Positions 1-6,179 of a DNA stretch of 7,650 bases are shown here, piece after piece. The translations under genes and the position numbers were made by a program. The notes beneath the pieces are model-generated. The model saw only the letters and a list, made by a program, of their open reading frames with translations. It did no database searches and had not been told where the DNA came from. Numbering within the stretch: the stretch's first letter is position 1; each line of letters starts with the position of its first letter. Source of the DNA: an uncultured Acidimicrobiaceae bacterium. Its GTDB lineage: Bacteria; Actinomycetota; Acidimicrobiia; Acidimicrobiales; Ilumatobacteraceae. The stretch covers positions 1 through 7,650 of the forward strand of contig CAIVDG010000120.1 in assembly GCA_903904615.1 (NCBI GenBank), read 5' to 3'.

Positions 1-707
1 GTTCCGTCTTCGTGCTGGCGCTTCGCCACTGCATCAAGTTGTTCTGCGCTTGGGCCCGCAGTTTCGTCGGGAACGGGAAGTTCTTCGCCGTCGATGATGT
101 TCAAGAAAGCGTCGAGCAACAACAAGAAGCCAGCACCGCCAGCGTCGACCACACCGGCATCTTTCAGCACGGGCAACATGTCTGGCGTTCGCGACAACGC
201 GTCACGTCCTTGATCACGAGCGGCGCGCAGTGTTGCCGAAAGATCTGCGCCAGACGTTGCAGCGGCAACTGCACCTTCAGCAGATTCGCGCACAACAGTA
301 AGGATGGTTCCTTCAATTGGTTTCAGCACCGCTTCATACGCCGCTGCTGCTGCCTTCGATAATGCATCGGCAACATGAGAAGCAGGAGCGCCCTTGTCTC
401 CAACAGAACTCACCGTGGATGAGAACCCGCGCAAAATTTGGCTGAGGATGACGCCGCTATTTCCGCGCGCGCCCATGAGGGACCCGTGACTGATTGCCTG
501 GCAGACAGATGCCATGTCGGCGTCAGCACTCGACAACTCTGCAACGACTGCTTCAAGAGTGCGCGCCATGTTTGTTCCGGTGTCGCCGTCGGGAACGGGA
601 TAGACATTCAGGCGGTTGATGGAGGCCTGGTGTGCCTTCATGGTGTCGCGGAAGACCACCACAGCCGACCTGAGCTCATTCGCCCCAAGATTCACAACCC
701 CTGCCAC
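1..707 (-). CDS. fakA: DhaL/DAK-domain protein, FakA (YloV) family, C-terminus beyond the window
   Basis: Reverse-strand reading gives 235 uninterrupted codons that run off the left edge. The N-terminus carries the DhaL ATP/Mg-binding signature LNVYPVPDGDTGTN (about residues 33-46), then GARGNSGVILSQI (79-91), EGTIL (132-136) and DAGGAGF (188-194). All are hallmarks of the ATP-binding half of fatty acid kinase FakA, which phosphorylates fatty acids held by a FakB (DegV) partner in the cytoplasm. FakA proteins are usually about 550 residues, so the middle and C-terminal domains lie outside. The start is uncertain. GTG at 707-705 is the first possible start after an in-frame TGA (716-714), and GTG at 695-693 is an alternative. 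An ATG at 641-639 would cut the first helix of the fold and is less likely. The gene is divergent from rpmB; DAK-family genes beside rpmB are common in Actinobacteria, often followed by recG. Fatty-acid kinase activity is inferred from the family; no FakB is visible. Confidence 0.9.
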   Translation of the reverse strand, partial: MAGVVNLGANELRSAVVVFRDTMKAHQASINRLNVYPVPDGDTGTNMARTLEAVVAELSSADADMASVCQAISHGSLMGARGNSGVILSQILRGFSSTVSSVGDKGAPASHVADALSKAAAAAYEAVLKPIEGTILTVVRESAEGAVAAATSGADLSATLRAARDQGRDALSRTPDMLPVLKDAGVVDAGGAGFLLLLDAFLNIIDGEELPVPDETAGPSAEQLDAVAKRQHEDG

Positions 708-823
708 GGCTACTCAGGCTAGTGATACGGGGGCCCCAGGCGAATACTCCCGAAAACCCTGGATTCCCCTCCCCTGGCGGTTGGGGTCGGTTTGGTCTCG
801 CTGGTAGTTTTTATCTCTGCGTT

Positions 824-846
824 CGAAAGGCTCTCCTTGCCTTTCG
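824..846 (+). promoter_or_regulatory. Perfect 8-bp inverted repeat in the rpmB leader
   Basis: CGAAAGGC (824-831) and GCCTTTCG (839-846) are exact reverse complements separated by a 7-nt loop, TCTCCTT. In RNA this would form a compact hairpin ending 7 nt before the Shine-Dalgarno GAAGAGG. There is no U-run after it, so it is not a terminator. The position suggests a structural element in the 5' leader, possibly tied to translation or mRNA stability. Function is inference only. Confidence 0.5.
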
Positions 847-853
847 CCAATTC

Positions 854-860
854 GAAGAGG
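854..860 (+). promoter_or_regulatory. Ribosome binding site of rpmB
   Basis: GAAGAGG lies 8 nt before the ATG at 869. It fixes the rpmB start and rules out the longer in-frame extension that reaches back to 722. Confidence 0.7.
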
Positions 861-868
861 TTTCCAAC

Positions 869-1063
869 ATGGCTGCAGTTTGCGAAGTATGTGGCAAGGG
901 CCCATCCTGGGGCATGTCAGTGTCGCACTCTCACGTGCGTACCAAGCGTCGTTGGAGCCCGAATATCCAGCGTGTGCGCGCCATTGTGAAGGGTTCACCA
1001 CGTCGCGTCTATGCATGCACCGCATGCATTAAGTCGGGCAAAGTCGTCAAGGCCGGCCGCTAA
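869..1063 (+). CDS. rpmB: Large-subunit ribosomal protein bL28, zinc-type
   Basis: This 64-residue basic protein is a structural component of the 50S subunit. It begins MAAVCEVCGKGP and contains the L28 core VSHSHVRTKRRW followed by PNIQRV. Two CxxC pairs (C5/C8 and C50/C53) form the predicted zinc site of the 'C+' L28 version, in contrast to the cysteine-free 'C-' paralogues some Actinobacteria use under zinc starvation. Length and composition are normal for the family. The start is chosen by the Shine-Dalgarno and by family length; an upstream in-frame ATG at 722 would add 49 residues unlike L28. The gene is followed after 8 bp by the cold-shock-like gene, whose ribosome binding site overlaps the rpmB stop, so the two are probably one transcript. 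No rpmG (L33) or other ribosomal gene is adjacent. Confidence 0.97.
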   Translation: MAAVCEVCGKGPSWGMSVSHSHVRTKRRWSPNIQRVRAIVKGSPRRVYACTACIKSGKVVKAGR

Positions 1064-1071
1064 AGGCACCC

Positions 1072-1293
1072 ATGCAGGGAGTCATTAAGGCATACGACCC
1101 CACCAGCGGTGACGGCGTCGTCATCAGCGATACAGACCTCTCTGAATACAACCTCGCCCCCAATGCGCTGGAAGGATCCATCTTCCGCATGCTGCGCCAG
1201 GGCCAGCGCGTGGTCTTTATTCTTGACTCGGCTGGTCGTGCCACAAGTCTCAGCCTCGGCTCAGAATCGGATATGGGTACCCCTGGCACCTAA
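1072..1293 (+). CDS. Small cold-shock-like (OB-fold) protein
   Basis: This 73-residue protein has the strand pattern of a cold-shock domain: MQGVIKAYDPTSGDGVVIS at the start resembles MQGTVKWF...GFGFI of CspA. It continues with EGSIFRMLRQGQRVVF (about 35-50) and a closing strand GRATSLSLG. The usual RNP1 aromatics (KGFGFI) are replaced by GDGVVI, and the RNP2 position reads EYNLAP rather than VFVHF, so most aromatic nucleic-acid stacking residues are missing. It could still bind RNA through other surfaces, act at the ribosome, or have another role. AAGG (1063-1066) with 5-nt spacing is the ribosome binding site and overlaps the end of rpmB, which indicates translational coupling. The fold assignment is by pattern and rests on no alignment. 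That the gene is real is supported by its sensible start, tight spacing and clean length. Confidence 0.75.
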   Translation: MQGVIKAYDPTSGDGVVISDTDLSEYNLAPNALEGSIFRMLRQGQRVVFILDSAGRATSLSLGSESDMGTPGT

Positions 1294-1384
1294 GTTTTAG
1301 GCTGTGAGCATCCCTCTGGGGTGAACGCTTGGAAAACTCCAGGTACTTACTTCCTACATTCCAAACCGAGAACGAGGTCAGCAC
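1294..1384 (+). promoter_or_regulatory. Leader region of pckG with ribosome binding site
   Basis: This 91-bp gap separates the cold-shock-like gene from pckG. GAGGT (1374-1378), 6 nt before the ATG at 1385, is a good Shine-Dalgarno. A candidate -10 hexamer TACATT (1355-1360) has only a poorly spaced upstream TTGGAA (1329-1334, 20 bp), so the promoter is not secure. A short 6-bp stem (1309-1314 with 1318-1323, one G-U pair) has no U-run, so no terminator is seen and read-through from rpmB into pckG is possible. Confidence 0.4.
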
Positions 1385-3175
1385 ATGGCTGCAAGCACAG
1401 GTAACACCCGACTGCAACAGTGGGTGAACGATTGGGCAGAAATTCTCCAACCCGATTCCATCTATTGGTGCGACGGATCCGCCGACGAATACGAAGCGCT
1501 CTGTCAGTCGCTCGTCGACGCCGGAACGTTCACAAAACTGGACGAAGCAAAGCGCCCAAATAGTTACTGGGCTCATTCAGATCCGGGCGACGTTGCTCGC
1601 GTAGAGGACCGCACATTCATTTGTTCTGCAAATGCAGAAGACGCCGGCCCCAACAACAACTGGCGCGAACCATCAGAGATGCGTGCCGAAATGAACTCGC
1701 TGTACAAAGGCGCCATGCGTGGCCGCACCATGTACGTGGTTCCATTCTCCATGGGACCACTTGGCTCCCCCATTGCCCACATTGGCGTGCAGCTCACCGA
1801 CAGCGCATACGTTGCCGTCAGCATGCGCATCATGACCCGTATGGGCCAAGGCGCACTCGACGTGTTGGGTAATAGCGATTGGGTTCCATGCGTGCACTCC
1901 GTGGGCGATCCGCTTGCACCTGGTCAGGCAAGTTCTGCATGGCCGTGCAACCCAGACAACAAGTTCATCGTTCACTTCCCTGAAACTCGTGAAATTTGGT
2001 CGTACGGTTCTGGCTACGGCGGCAACGCATTGTTGGGTAAGAAGTGTTTCGCGCTTCGCATCGCATCTGTCATGGCGCGTGACGCTGGCTGGCTTGCCGA
2101 GCACATGCTCATCTTGAAGCTCACCAACCCAGAAGGCGCATCGAAGTACATCGCAGCGGCATTCCCCTCTGCGTGTGGCAAGACCAACCTTGCAATGTTG
2201 GTTCCCACCATTCCAGGCTGGAAAGCCGAGACAATTGGTGACGACATTTGCTGGATGAAGTTTGGTGACGATGGTCGTTTGTACGCCATCAACCCCGAAG
2301 CTGGATTCTTTGGTGTTGCACCAGGCACTGGTAACGACACCAACGCAAACGCAATGGAAACACTGTGGGGCAACTCTCTGTTCACCAACACCGCACTCAC
2401 ACCAGACGGTGATGTGTGGTGGGAAGGCATGAGCGACACAGCACCTGCACGTGCAACCGACTGGAAGGGCAACGTATGGACTCCAGAGAGCGAAGCAGTT
2501 GCAGCGCACCCAAATGCACGCTTCACCGCTCCTGCATCACAGTGTCCATGTATCGCTCCTGAATGGGAAGACCCTGCGGGCGTTCCCATTTCAGCCATCT
2601 TGTTTGGCGGGCGCCGTCGCACCACAGTCCCCTTGGTGACCGAAGCATTCGACTGGAACCACGGCGTGTTCTTGGGAAGCATCATGGCGTCTGAAACCAC
2701 AGCGGCACAGGCTGGCGCAGTGGGCAACCTTCGTTTCGACCCAATGGCAATGTTGCCCTTCTGTGGCTACAACATGGCCGACTATTTCGGTCACTGGTTG
2801 AAGATTGGTGCCGCAACAAAGAGCGAGAACCTGCCGAAGATCTTCTTCGTCAACTGGTTCCGTCGCGATGAAGATGGTCGTTTCTTGTGGCCGGGCTATG
2901 GCGAGAACAGTCGCGTGTTGAAGTGGATCTTCGACCGCGTCGACGGAAAGGGTTCGGCAACACAGACCAGCATCGGTTACTTGCCCGCACCGTCCGACAT
3001 CGACACCGCTGGCCTCAACATTGCGATCGAAGACTTGGAAGCAATTCTCTCCGTTGACGAAAGCGGCTGGAAAGAGGCGCTGCCACAGATTCGTGAGCAC
3101 TATGCACAGTTCGGAGACAAGTTGCCTGCAGCTCTTGCGAGCAAGCTCAACGAACTTGAGTCATCGCTCCGCTGA
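1385..3175 (+). CDS. pckG: Phosphoenolpyruvate carboxykinase (GTP)
   Basis: This cytosolic enzyme converts oxaloacetate + GTP to phosphoenolpyruvate + GDP + CO2, reversibly. It is the entry step of gluconeogenesis, and in Actinobacteria also a link between the TCA cycle and glycolysis. At 596 residues it is of normal size for the GTP class (mycobacterial enzymes are about 606). Visible motifs in order: the substrate loop RGRTMYVVPFSMGP (112-125); GYGGNALLGKK (210-220) with the Mn/oxaloacetate lysines; the class signature and P-loop FPSACGKTNLAM (260-271) with reactive Cys264 and phosphate-binding Lys266; the metal-binding GDD (285-287) in the kinase-2 motif; and GGRRRTTVPLV (about 408-418). 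None of the key residues looks altered. The start is set by GAGGT 6 nt upstream. The gene stands alone before a strong terminator. The ATP-type enzyme is excluded by the signature and overall sequence. Confidence 0.98.
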   Translation: MAASTGNTRLQQWVNDWAEILQPDSIYWCDGSADEYEALCQSLVDAGTFTKLDEAKRPNSYWAHSDPGDVARVEDRTFICSANAEDAGPNNNWREPSEMRAEMNSLYKGAMRGRTMYVVPFSMGPLGSPIAHIGVQLTDSAYVAVSMRIMTRMGQGALDVLGNSDWVPCVHSVGDPLAPGQASSAWPCNPDNKFIVHFPETREIWSYGSGYGGNALLGKKCFALRIASVMARDAGWLAEHMLILKLTNPEGASKYIAAAFPSACGKTNLAMLVPTIPGWKAETIGDDICWMKFGDDGRLYAINPEAGFFGVAPGTGNDTNANAMETLWGNSLFTNTALTPDGDVWWEGMSDTAPARATDWKGNVWTPESEAVAAHPNARFTAPASQCPCIAPEWEDPAGVPISAILFGGRRRTTVPLVTEAFDWNHGVFLGSIMASETTAAQAGAVGNLRFDPMAMLPFCGYNMADYFGHWLKIGAATKSENLPKIFFVNWFRRDEDGRFLWPGYGENSRVLKWIFDRVDGKGSATQTSIGYLPAPSDIDTAGLNIAIEDLEAILSVDESGWKEALPQIREHYAQFGDKLPAALASKLNELESSLR

Positions 3176-3193
3176 CGCGCGTTTATGAAGTTG

Positions 3194-3219
3194 GGCCCCC
3201 GCGAAAGCGGGGGCCTTTT
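3194..3219 (+). terminator. Rho-independent terminator of pckG
   Basis: A perfect 9-bp GC-rich stem, GGCCCCCGC (3194-3202) with GCGGGGGCC (3207-3215), closed by a GAAA tetraloop and followed by TTTT (3216-3219). It begins 18 nt after the pckG stop and lies between convergent genes. On the minus strand the stem is not followed by a T-run, so it should act mainly on plus-strand transcripts, though the stem could also slow the opposing one. Confidence 0.92.
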
Positions 3220-3226
3220 CATTTGG

Positions 3227-3601
3227 TCAGGCTTGACCCACCAACATGGCGCGAATGCCGAGACCCATCAAGAAGAGTCCGCCACCGCCGTACAACAAGT
3301 ACATCTTGCTCTTCAGTTGGAATCGATACGAATAAATAATGGCAACGGCGATGATGGCAACGAATCCGTAGAACGCGTGAAATGCAGGAAACTCGAGCTT
3401 GTCTTTGTTCACCAGAGTGACACCAATGGCAACCTGCACGAAGATGGTGATTTGCGCAAGACCTGTGAACCACCACAGCGCACGCGTACGAAGTGGAGTG
3501 ATCTTGTGTGCTGCAAGTGCCCAGATTCCGGCGAGACCATTAGCGATGATGACAATCCACGCCCACGAGGTGTGGAAGTCAAGAAGTGAAGAAGCGAGCA
3601 C
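3227..3601 (-). CDS. Small four-helix integral membrane protein, unknown function
   Basis: This 124-residue protein is almost entirely hydrophobic, with four predicted transmembrane helices at about residues 12-32, 42-64, 72-92 and 100-120. Short charged loops (HKITPLRTR after helix 1, NKDKLE after helix 2, RFQLKSK after helix 3) separate them. Histidines at 10, 32 and 75 sit at or near helix ends, which is compatible with but does not prove cofactor binding. I do not recognise the family. The start is GTG at 3601-3599, the only plausible one, since no ATG precedes the first helix. There is no Shine-Dalgarno, but a TAGATT box lies 6 nt upstream, as in leaderless genes. It is the last gene of the minus-strand cluster, 33 bp after the histidine phosphatase, and its stop falls 7 nt from the T-run of the pckG terminator. 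Confidence 0.85.
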   Translation of the reverse strand: MLASSLLDFHTSWAWIVIIANGLAGIWALAAHKITPLRTRALWWFTGLAQITIFVQVAIGVTLVNKDKLEFPAFHAFYGFVAIIAVAIIYSYRFQLKSKMYLLYGGGGLFLMGLGIRAMLVGQA

Positions 3602-3607
3602 GCAGTA

Positions 3608-3613
3608 AATCTA
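3608..3613 (-). promoter_or_regulatory. Candidate -10 box for a leaderless transcript
   Basis: On the minus strand TAGATT (TANNNT consensus) ends 6 nt before the GTG start at 3601, so transcription would begin at or next to the start codon. No ribosome binding site is present there. A recognisable -35 element is missing, so this is a weak call. Confidence 0.3.
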
Positions 3614-3634
3614 GTGGGGCGATAGCGAGAAGAC

Positions 3635-4198
3635 CTATCTGATGAGGGTGTCGGCCTCGCCACCAATTGCCAGAACGGTCAAGCGTCCGTCTGTGATGTC
3701 GAAAGTTGTCACTGAACAGTTGTCCAGACTGGCAATCAACACCTCGTCGCGTCCTTGTGCTGCGCCAATCACCGCATTGATTGCCACAAAGTGACTGAAG
3801 ATGACTGTGTCGGTCTTCTGCGACGCGACACACGCCGCAATGGCGTCTCGATAGTTCACGTAGTGCGTTCCCGACCGTTCTGCGGCTTGTGTCCACGTGC
3901 CGGCCATGACTTCTCGAAGCCAAGTGACACGGTCTTCAAGGGCGACACCATCGGGAGACGGAATCTCTCCCACCCGTGACTCAATCGCTACGTCGCTCTT
4001 CCACACAGTGGCTAACGGGAACGCAGTTTGTTGACACCGCAGTAACGGACTGGACACAACAGGCAATGGGCCAAGCGAAGACAACTTGATGGCTACTGCC
4101 AACGCTTGTTGACGGCCCAGATCATCTAACGCTGGGTCTGGGTCAACGTCCCAACCAGCTGCAGCGCGACCGTGTCGCACCATGTACACACGGGTCAC
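3635..4198 (-). CDS. Histidine phosphatase superfamily protein (phosphoglycerate-mutase-like)
   Basis: This 187-residue cytoplasmic protein opens with the branch-1 histidine phosphatase motif VRHGR. R8, H9 (the phosphorylated nucleophile), R54 in SSPLLRCQQTA, E78 in VGEIPSP and H136 in FSHFVAINAVIG reproduce the expected catalytic set. The size fits small phosphatases of the SixA/CobC/GpmB kind rather than true cofactor-dependent phosphoglycerate mutase (about 250 residues). The substrate cannot be told from sequence. The start is GTG at 4198-4196, whose last two bases overlap the TGA stop of the upstream deacetylase gene (GTGA), a strong sign of translational coupling. An inactive fold is unlikely since the catalytic residues are intact. 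Confidence 0.92.
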   Translation of the reverse strand: MTRVYMVRHGRAAAGWDVDPDPALDDLGRQQALAVAIKLSSLGPLPVVSSPLLRCQQTAFPLATVWKSDVAIESRVGEIPSPDGVALEDRVTWLREVMAGTWTQAAERSGTHYVNYRDAIAACVASQKTDTVIFSHFVAINAVIGAAQGRDEVLIASLDNCSVTTFDITDGRLTVLAIGGEADTLIR

Positions 4199-4995
4199 TC
4201 GAAGATCCAGCCGTCGCGCAGTGGAGCATCACTCTTCGGATCAATAAACCACTCGAATCCGAATTGATGCGCGAATCGTTCTTCATCCATGGAAAGGAAA
4301 AAACTTGAATCACCCAACTGGCTCGCATGGCACTTCATGGCTGCACGCTTCTTTGCTGCGTAGGCAACCACGTCAACTTTCAGATTGATTTCTGACTCCA
4401 GCGAACCCATCGGGTTGCCATCGTCCATTGGCCCATCGGGGTCAAAACCTTCTCTGTCGGGAGGCAACATTCCGGCGTCACGTGCAGCTTGCAAACCGCG
4501 ACGCATCTGATCGCGATTCATTGTGCCTTCGAGAACACGAACGCTGGGAAAAAGTTCCGCGGCGTGATGCCCCACTTTGTGCACCATGATGTGATCTGGA
4601 TGGCCATAACCGCCGTGCCAGTCGTATGTAGTGAGAACATCTGCGTTCTCTTCCACCAAAACATCGGCAAGTTTTCGTGAAGCCTCTTCCAGAGACGCAT
4701 TGCAGAATGCGCCAGCGTTCTGGTTTTGTTCCCAGCCGGTCATTCCGCTGTCTTCGTATCCCAAGAACACCACTCGATGCACACCCAACGTTTCGGCCGA
4801 AGCAAGCGTCTCTTTGTGGCGAAGACTGACAAGAGTTTCATTTGCTGACATGTCGGGCGGAACTTCACCGTGGTCGCCGTTTGTGGCAACAACAAGTACT
4901 ACGCGATGACCTTCTGACGACGCGCGAGCAATTGTTCCGCCCGTTCCGATGCATTCATCATCAGGGTGAGCATGAAAACAAACGAGAGTTCCCAC
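4195..4995 (-). CDS. PIG-L (LmbE) family zinc deacetylase, MshB/Mca-like
   Basis: This 266-residue protein carries the family's metal site: AHPDDE (residues 9-14) with H10 and D13 as zinc ligands and D12 as the general base, and HPDHIMVH (132-139) supplying the third ligand H135 and catalytic H132. The C-terminal KCHASQLGD and FGFEWF segments resemble those of mycothiol-pathway enzymes. Known members remove acetyl groups from N-acetylglucosaminyl lipids or inositols (MshB) or cleave mycothiol S-conjugates (Mca). This protein is somewhat shorter than MshB (about 300) and Mca (about 290), and no other mycothiol gene is nearby, so the exact substrate is open. The start is GTG at 4995-4993, directly after the TAA of the racemase, with AGG inside the preceding gene as a ribosome binding site. 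It overlaps the phosphatase by 4 bp at its end. Cytoplasmic; no signal peptide. Confidence 0.9.
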   Translation of the reverse strand: MGTLVCFHAHPDDECIGTGGTIARASSEGHRVVLVVATNGDHGEVPPDMSANETLVSLRHKETLASAETLGVHRVVFLGYEDSGMTGWEQNQNAGAFCNASLEEASRKLADVLVEENADVLTTYDWHGGYGHPDHIMVHKVGHHAAELFPSVRVLEGTMNRDQMRRGLQAARDAGMLPPDREGFDPDGPMDDGNPMGSLESEINLKVDVVAYAAKKRAAMKCHASQLGDSSFFLSMDEERFAHQFGFEWFIDPKSDAPLRDGWIFE

Positions 4996-6147
4996 TTATG
5001 CCTGCTTCGCGGCGCCGCTAGACAACAACGCGTCAACATTTGCGACGCCCCACTCCTTCAACACTTCAGCCGTGTGTTGACCCGGATGCGCTGATGCGCG
5101 GTCAACCGATGGCTTCGTGCGAGAGAAACGTGGAGCTGGCGCTGGCTGTGTATGGCCGTTGATGTTGATGAAAGTTTGGCGCTCCACATTGTGTGGATGT
5201 ACTGCCGCTTCGCTCATTGTGAGAACGGGCGCGAAACACACATCTGTTGCTTCCATAATGGCGCACCACTCATCGCGAGACTTCTGCTTCATCACATCGC
5301 GCAGACGTTCTTTCAGGTGTGGCCATTTTGAAGAATCCATTTGCTTCGCAAACTCTTCATCGCCCTCTAAACCTGTCAGCTTCAAAAGTTCTGCATAGAA
5401 CTGTGGCTCAATTGAGCCCAGCGATACGTACTTTCCGTCACTGCATTCAAAGACATCGTAGAAATGCGCACCAGTATCAAGAAGGTTCGTGCCGGGCGCA
5501 TTCTCGTTGAAAATACCCATGGACTTAAACGACCAGAACATGCTCATGAGAACAGCAGTTCCATCCACCATGGCTGTATCGACAACTTGGCCCTTTCCTG
5601 ACTTCTGTGCTTCCAACAGTGCGCACACCACTCCATACGCAAGGAACATTCCGCCACCACCGAAGTCACCCACCATGTTGAGCGGTGGTGTTGGCATTTC
5701 ACCAGCACGTGCGAAATGTGCAAGGGAGCCAGCAAGCGCGATGTAATTAATGTCGTGGCCAGCGGCTTGTGCGTACATTCCTTCTTGGCCCCACCCGGTC
5801 ATGCGACCGAAGACCAATTTTGAATTACGTGCCAAACACACATCGGGACCTACACCGAGACGCTCCATGACGCCCGGGCGAAATCCTTCAATCAGCGCGT
5901 CGGCATTTTCCACCAACTGCAACAGTGCTTCCACACCTTCAGGGCTTTTGAGGTCGAGTGCGATGTTGCGGCGACCGCGCAACATGAGGTCGCCAGCAGG
6001 AGTGTCTGGCGCTGGGCCACGCACCGCTTGCGCACGATCGACACGGATGACTTCTGCACCCATGTCTGACAACAACATTGCAGCGAATGGTCCTGGACCG
6101 ATTCCGGCAATTTCAATGATCTTGTATCCGCTTAATGGACCAGCCAT
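4996..6147 (-). CDS. Alpha-methylacyl-CoA racemase (CaiB/BaiF CoA-transferase family)
   Basis: The product, 383 residues, matches the racemase branch of the family III CoA-transferases. It interconverts (2R)- and (2S)-2-methylacyl-CoA esters so that beta-oxidation of branched chains, such as sterol side chains or phytanic-type acids, can proceed. Diagnostic pieces: GYKIIEIAGIGPGPFA near the N-terminus; GHDINYIALAG with H131; NMVGDFGGGGMF with D161; and GSIEPQFY with E247. These line up with catalytic H126, D156 and E241 of the Mycobacterium tuberculosis enzyme MCR. A CoA-transferase of this fold would instead use an aspartate nucleophile in a different context, so racemase is favoured. The start is ATG at 6147-6145, preceded by a purine stretch GAAAGAAG. 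The alpha/beta hydrolase gene ends 32 bp upstream and the deacetylase follows with no gap. Fatty-acid or sterol context is family inference; no beta-oxidation genes lie in the window. Confidence 0.93.
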   Translation of the reverse strand: MAGPLSGYKIIEIAGIGPGPFAAMLLSDMGAEVIRVDRAQAVRGPAPDTPAGDLMLRGRRNIALDLKSPEGVEALLQLVENADALIEGFRPGVMERLGVGPDVCLARNSKLVFGRMTGWGQEGMYAQAAGHDINYIALAGSLAHFARAGEMPTPPLNMVGDFGGGGMFLAYGVVCALLEAQKSGKGQVVDTAMVDGTAVLMSMFWSFKSMGIFNENAPGTNLLDTGAHFYDVFECSDGKYVSLGSIEPQFYAELLKLTGLEGDEEFAKQMDSSKWPHLKERLRDVMKQKSRDEWCAIMEATDVCFAPVLTMSEAAVHPHNVERQTFININGHTQPAPAPRFSRTKPSVDRASAHPGQHTAEVLKEWGVANVDALLSSGAAKQA

Positions 6148-6179
6148 GGCACGACTTCTTTCTGAATTGAGATGTGTTC

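Larger units (their letters stand above)
708..868. promoter_or_regulatory. Divergent intergenic region between fakA-like gene and rpmB
   Basis: This 161-bp non-coding gap must hold the promoters for both flanking genes. On the plus strand a weak pair TTGGGG (781-786) and TAGTTT (805-810), spaced 18 bp, is the best sigma-70-like candidate I see for rpmB and would give a leader of roughly 50 nt. On the minus strand TAGCCT (721-716) lies 8 nt before the GTG at 707, which would fit a leaderless fakA transcript. The left half is rich in G and C runs (GGGGGCCCC around 729-737), but I see no stem longer than about 5 bp there. No operator repeat is evident. The promoter calls are weak and read by eye. 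Confidence 0.35.

Noticed and set aside
729..777. GC-rich repeats (GGGGGCCCC, two CCCTGG-type segments) as a riboswitch or attenuator
   Set aside because: The possible stems are about 5 bp, and no known leader motif can be recognised.
722..868. N-terminal extension of L28 from an in-frame ATG at 722
   Set aside because: It would add 49 residues unlike any L28, and a good Shine-Dalgarno sits before the ATG at 869.
1309..1323. Short hairpin after the cold-shock-like gene as a terminator
   Set aside because: The stem is only 6 bp with one G-U pair and no T-run follows, so it does not meet the pattern of a rho-independent terminator.
1673..2727. Long antisense reading frames opposite pckG (278 and 237 codons)
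   Set aside because: They lie wholly inside a clearly conserved enzyme gene, have compositions typical of reverse-strand shadows of biased codons (rich in Cys, His and Val, or Ala, Pro and Ser), and have no recognisable motif.
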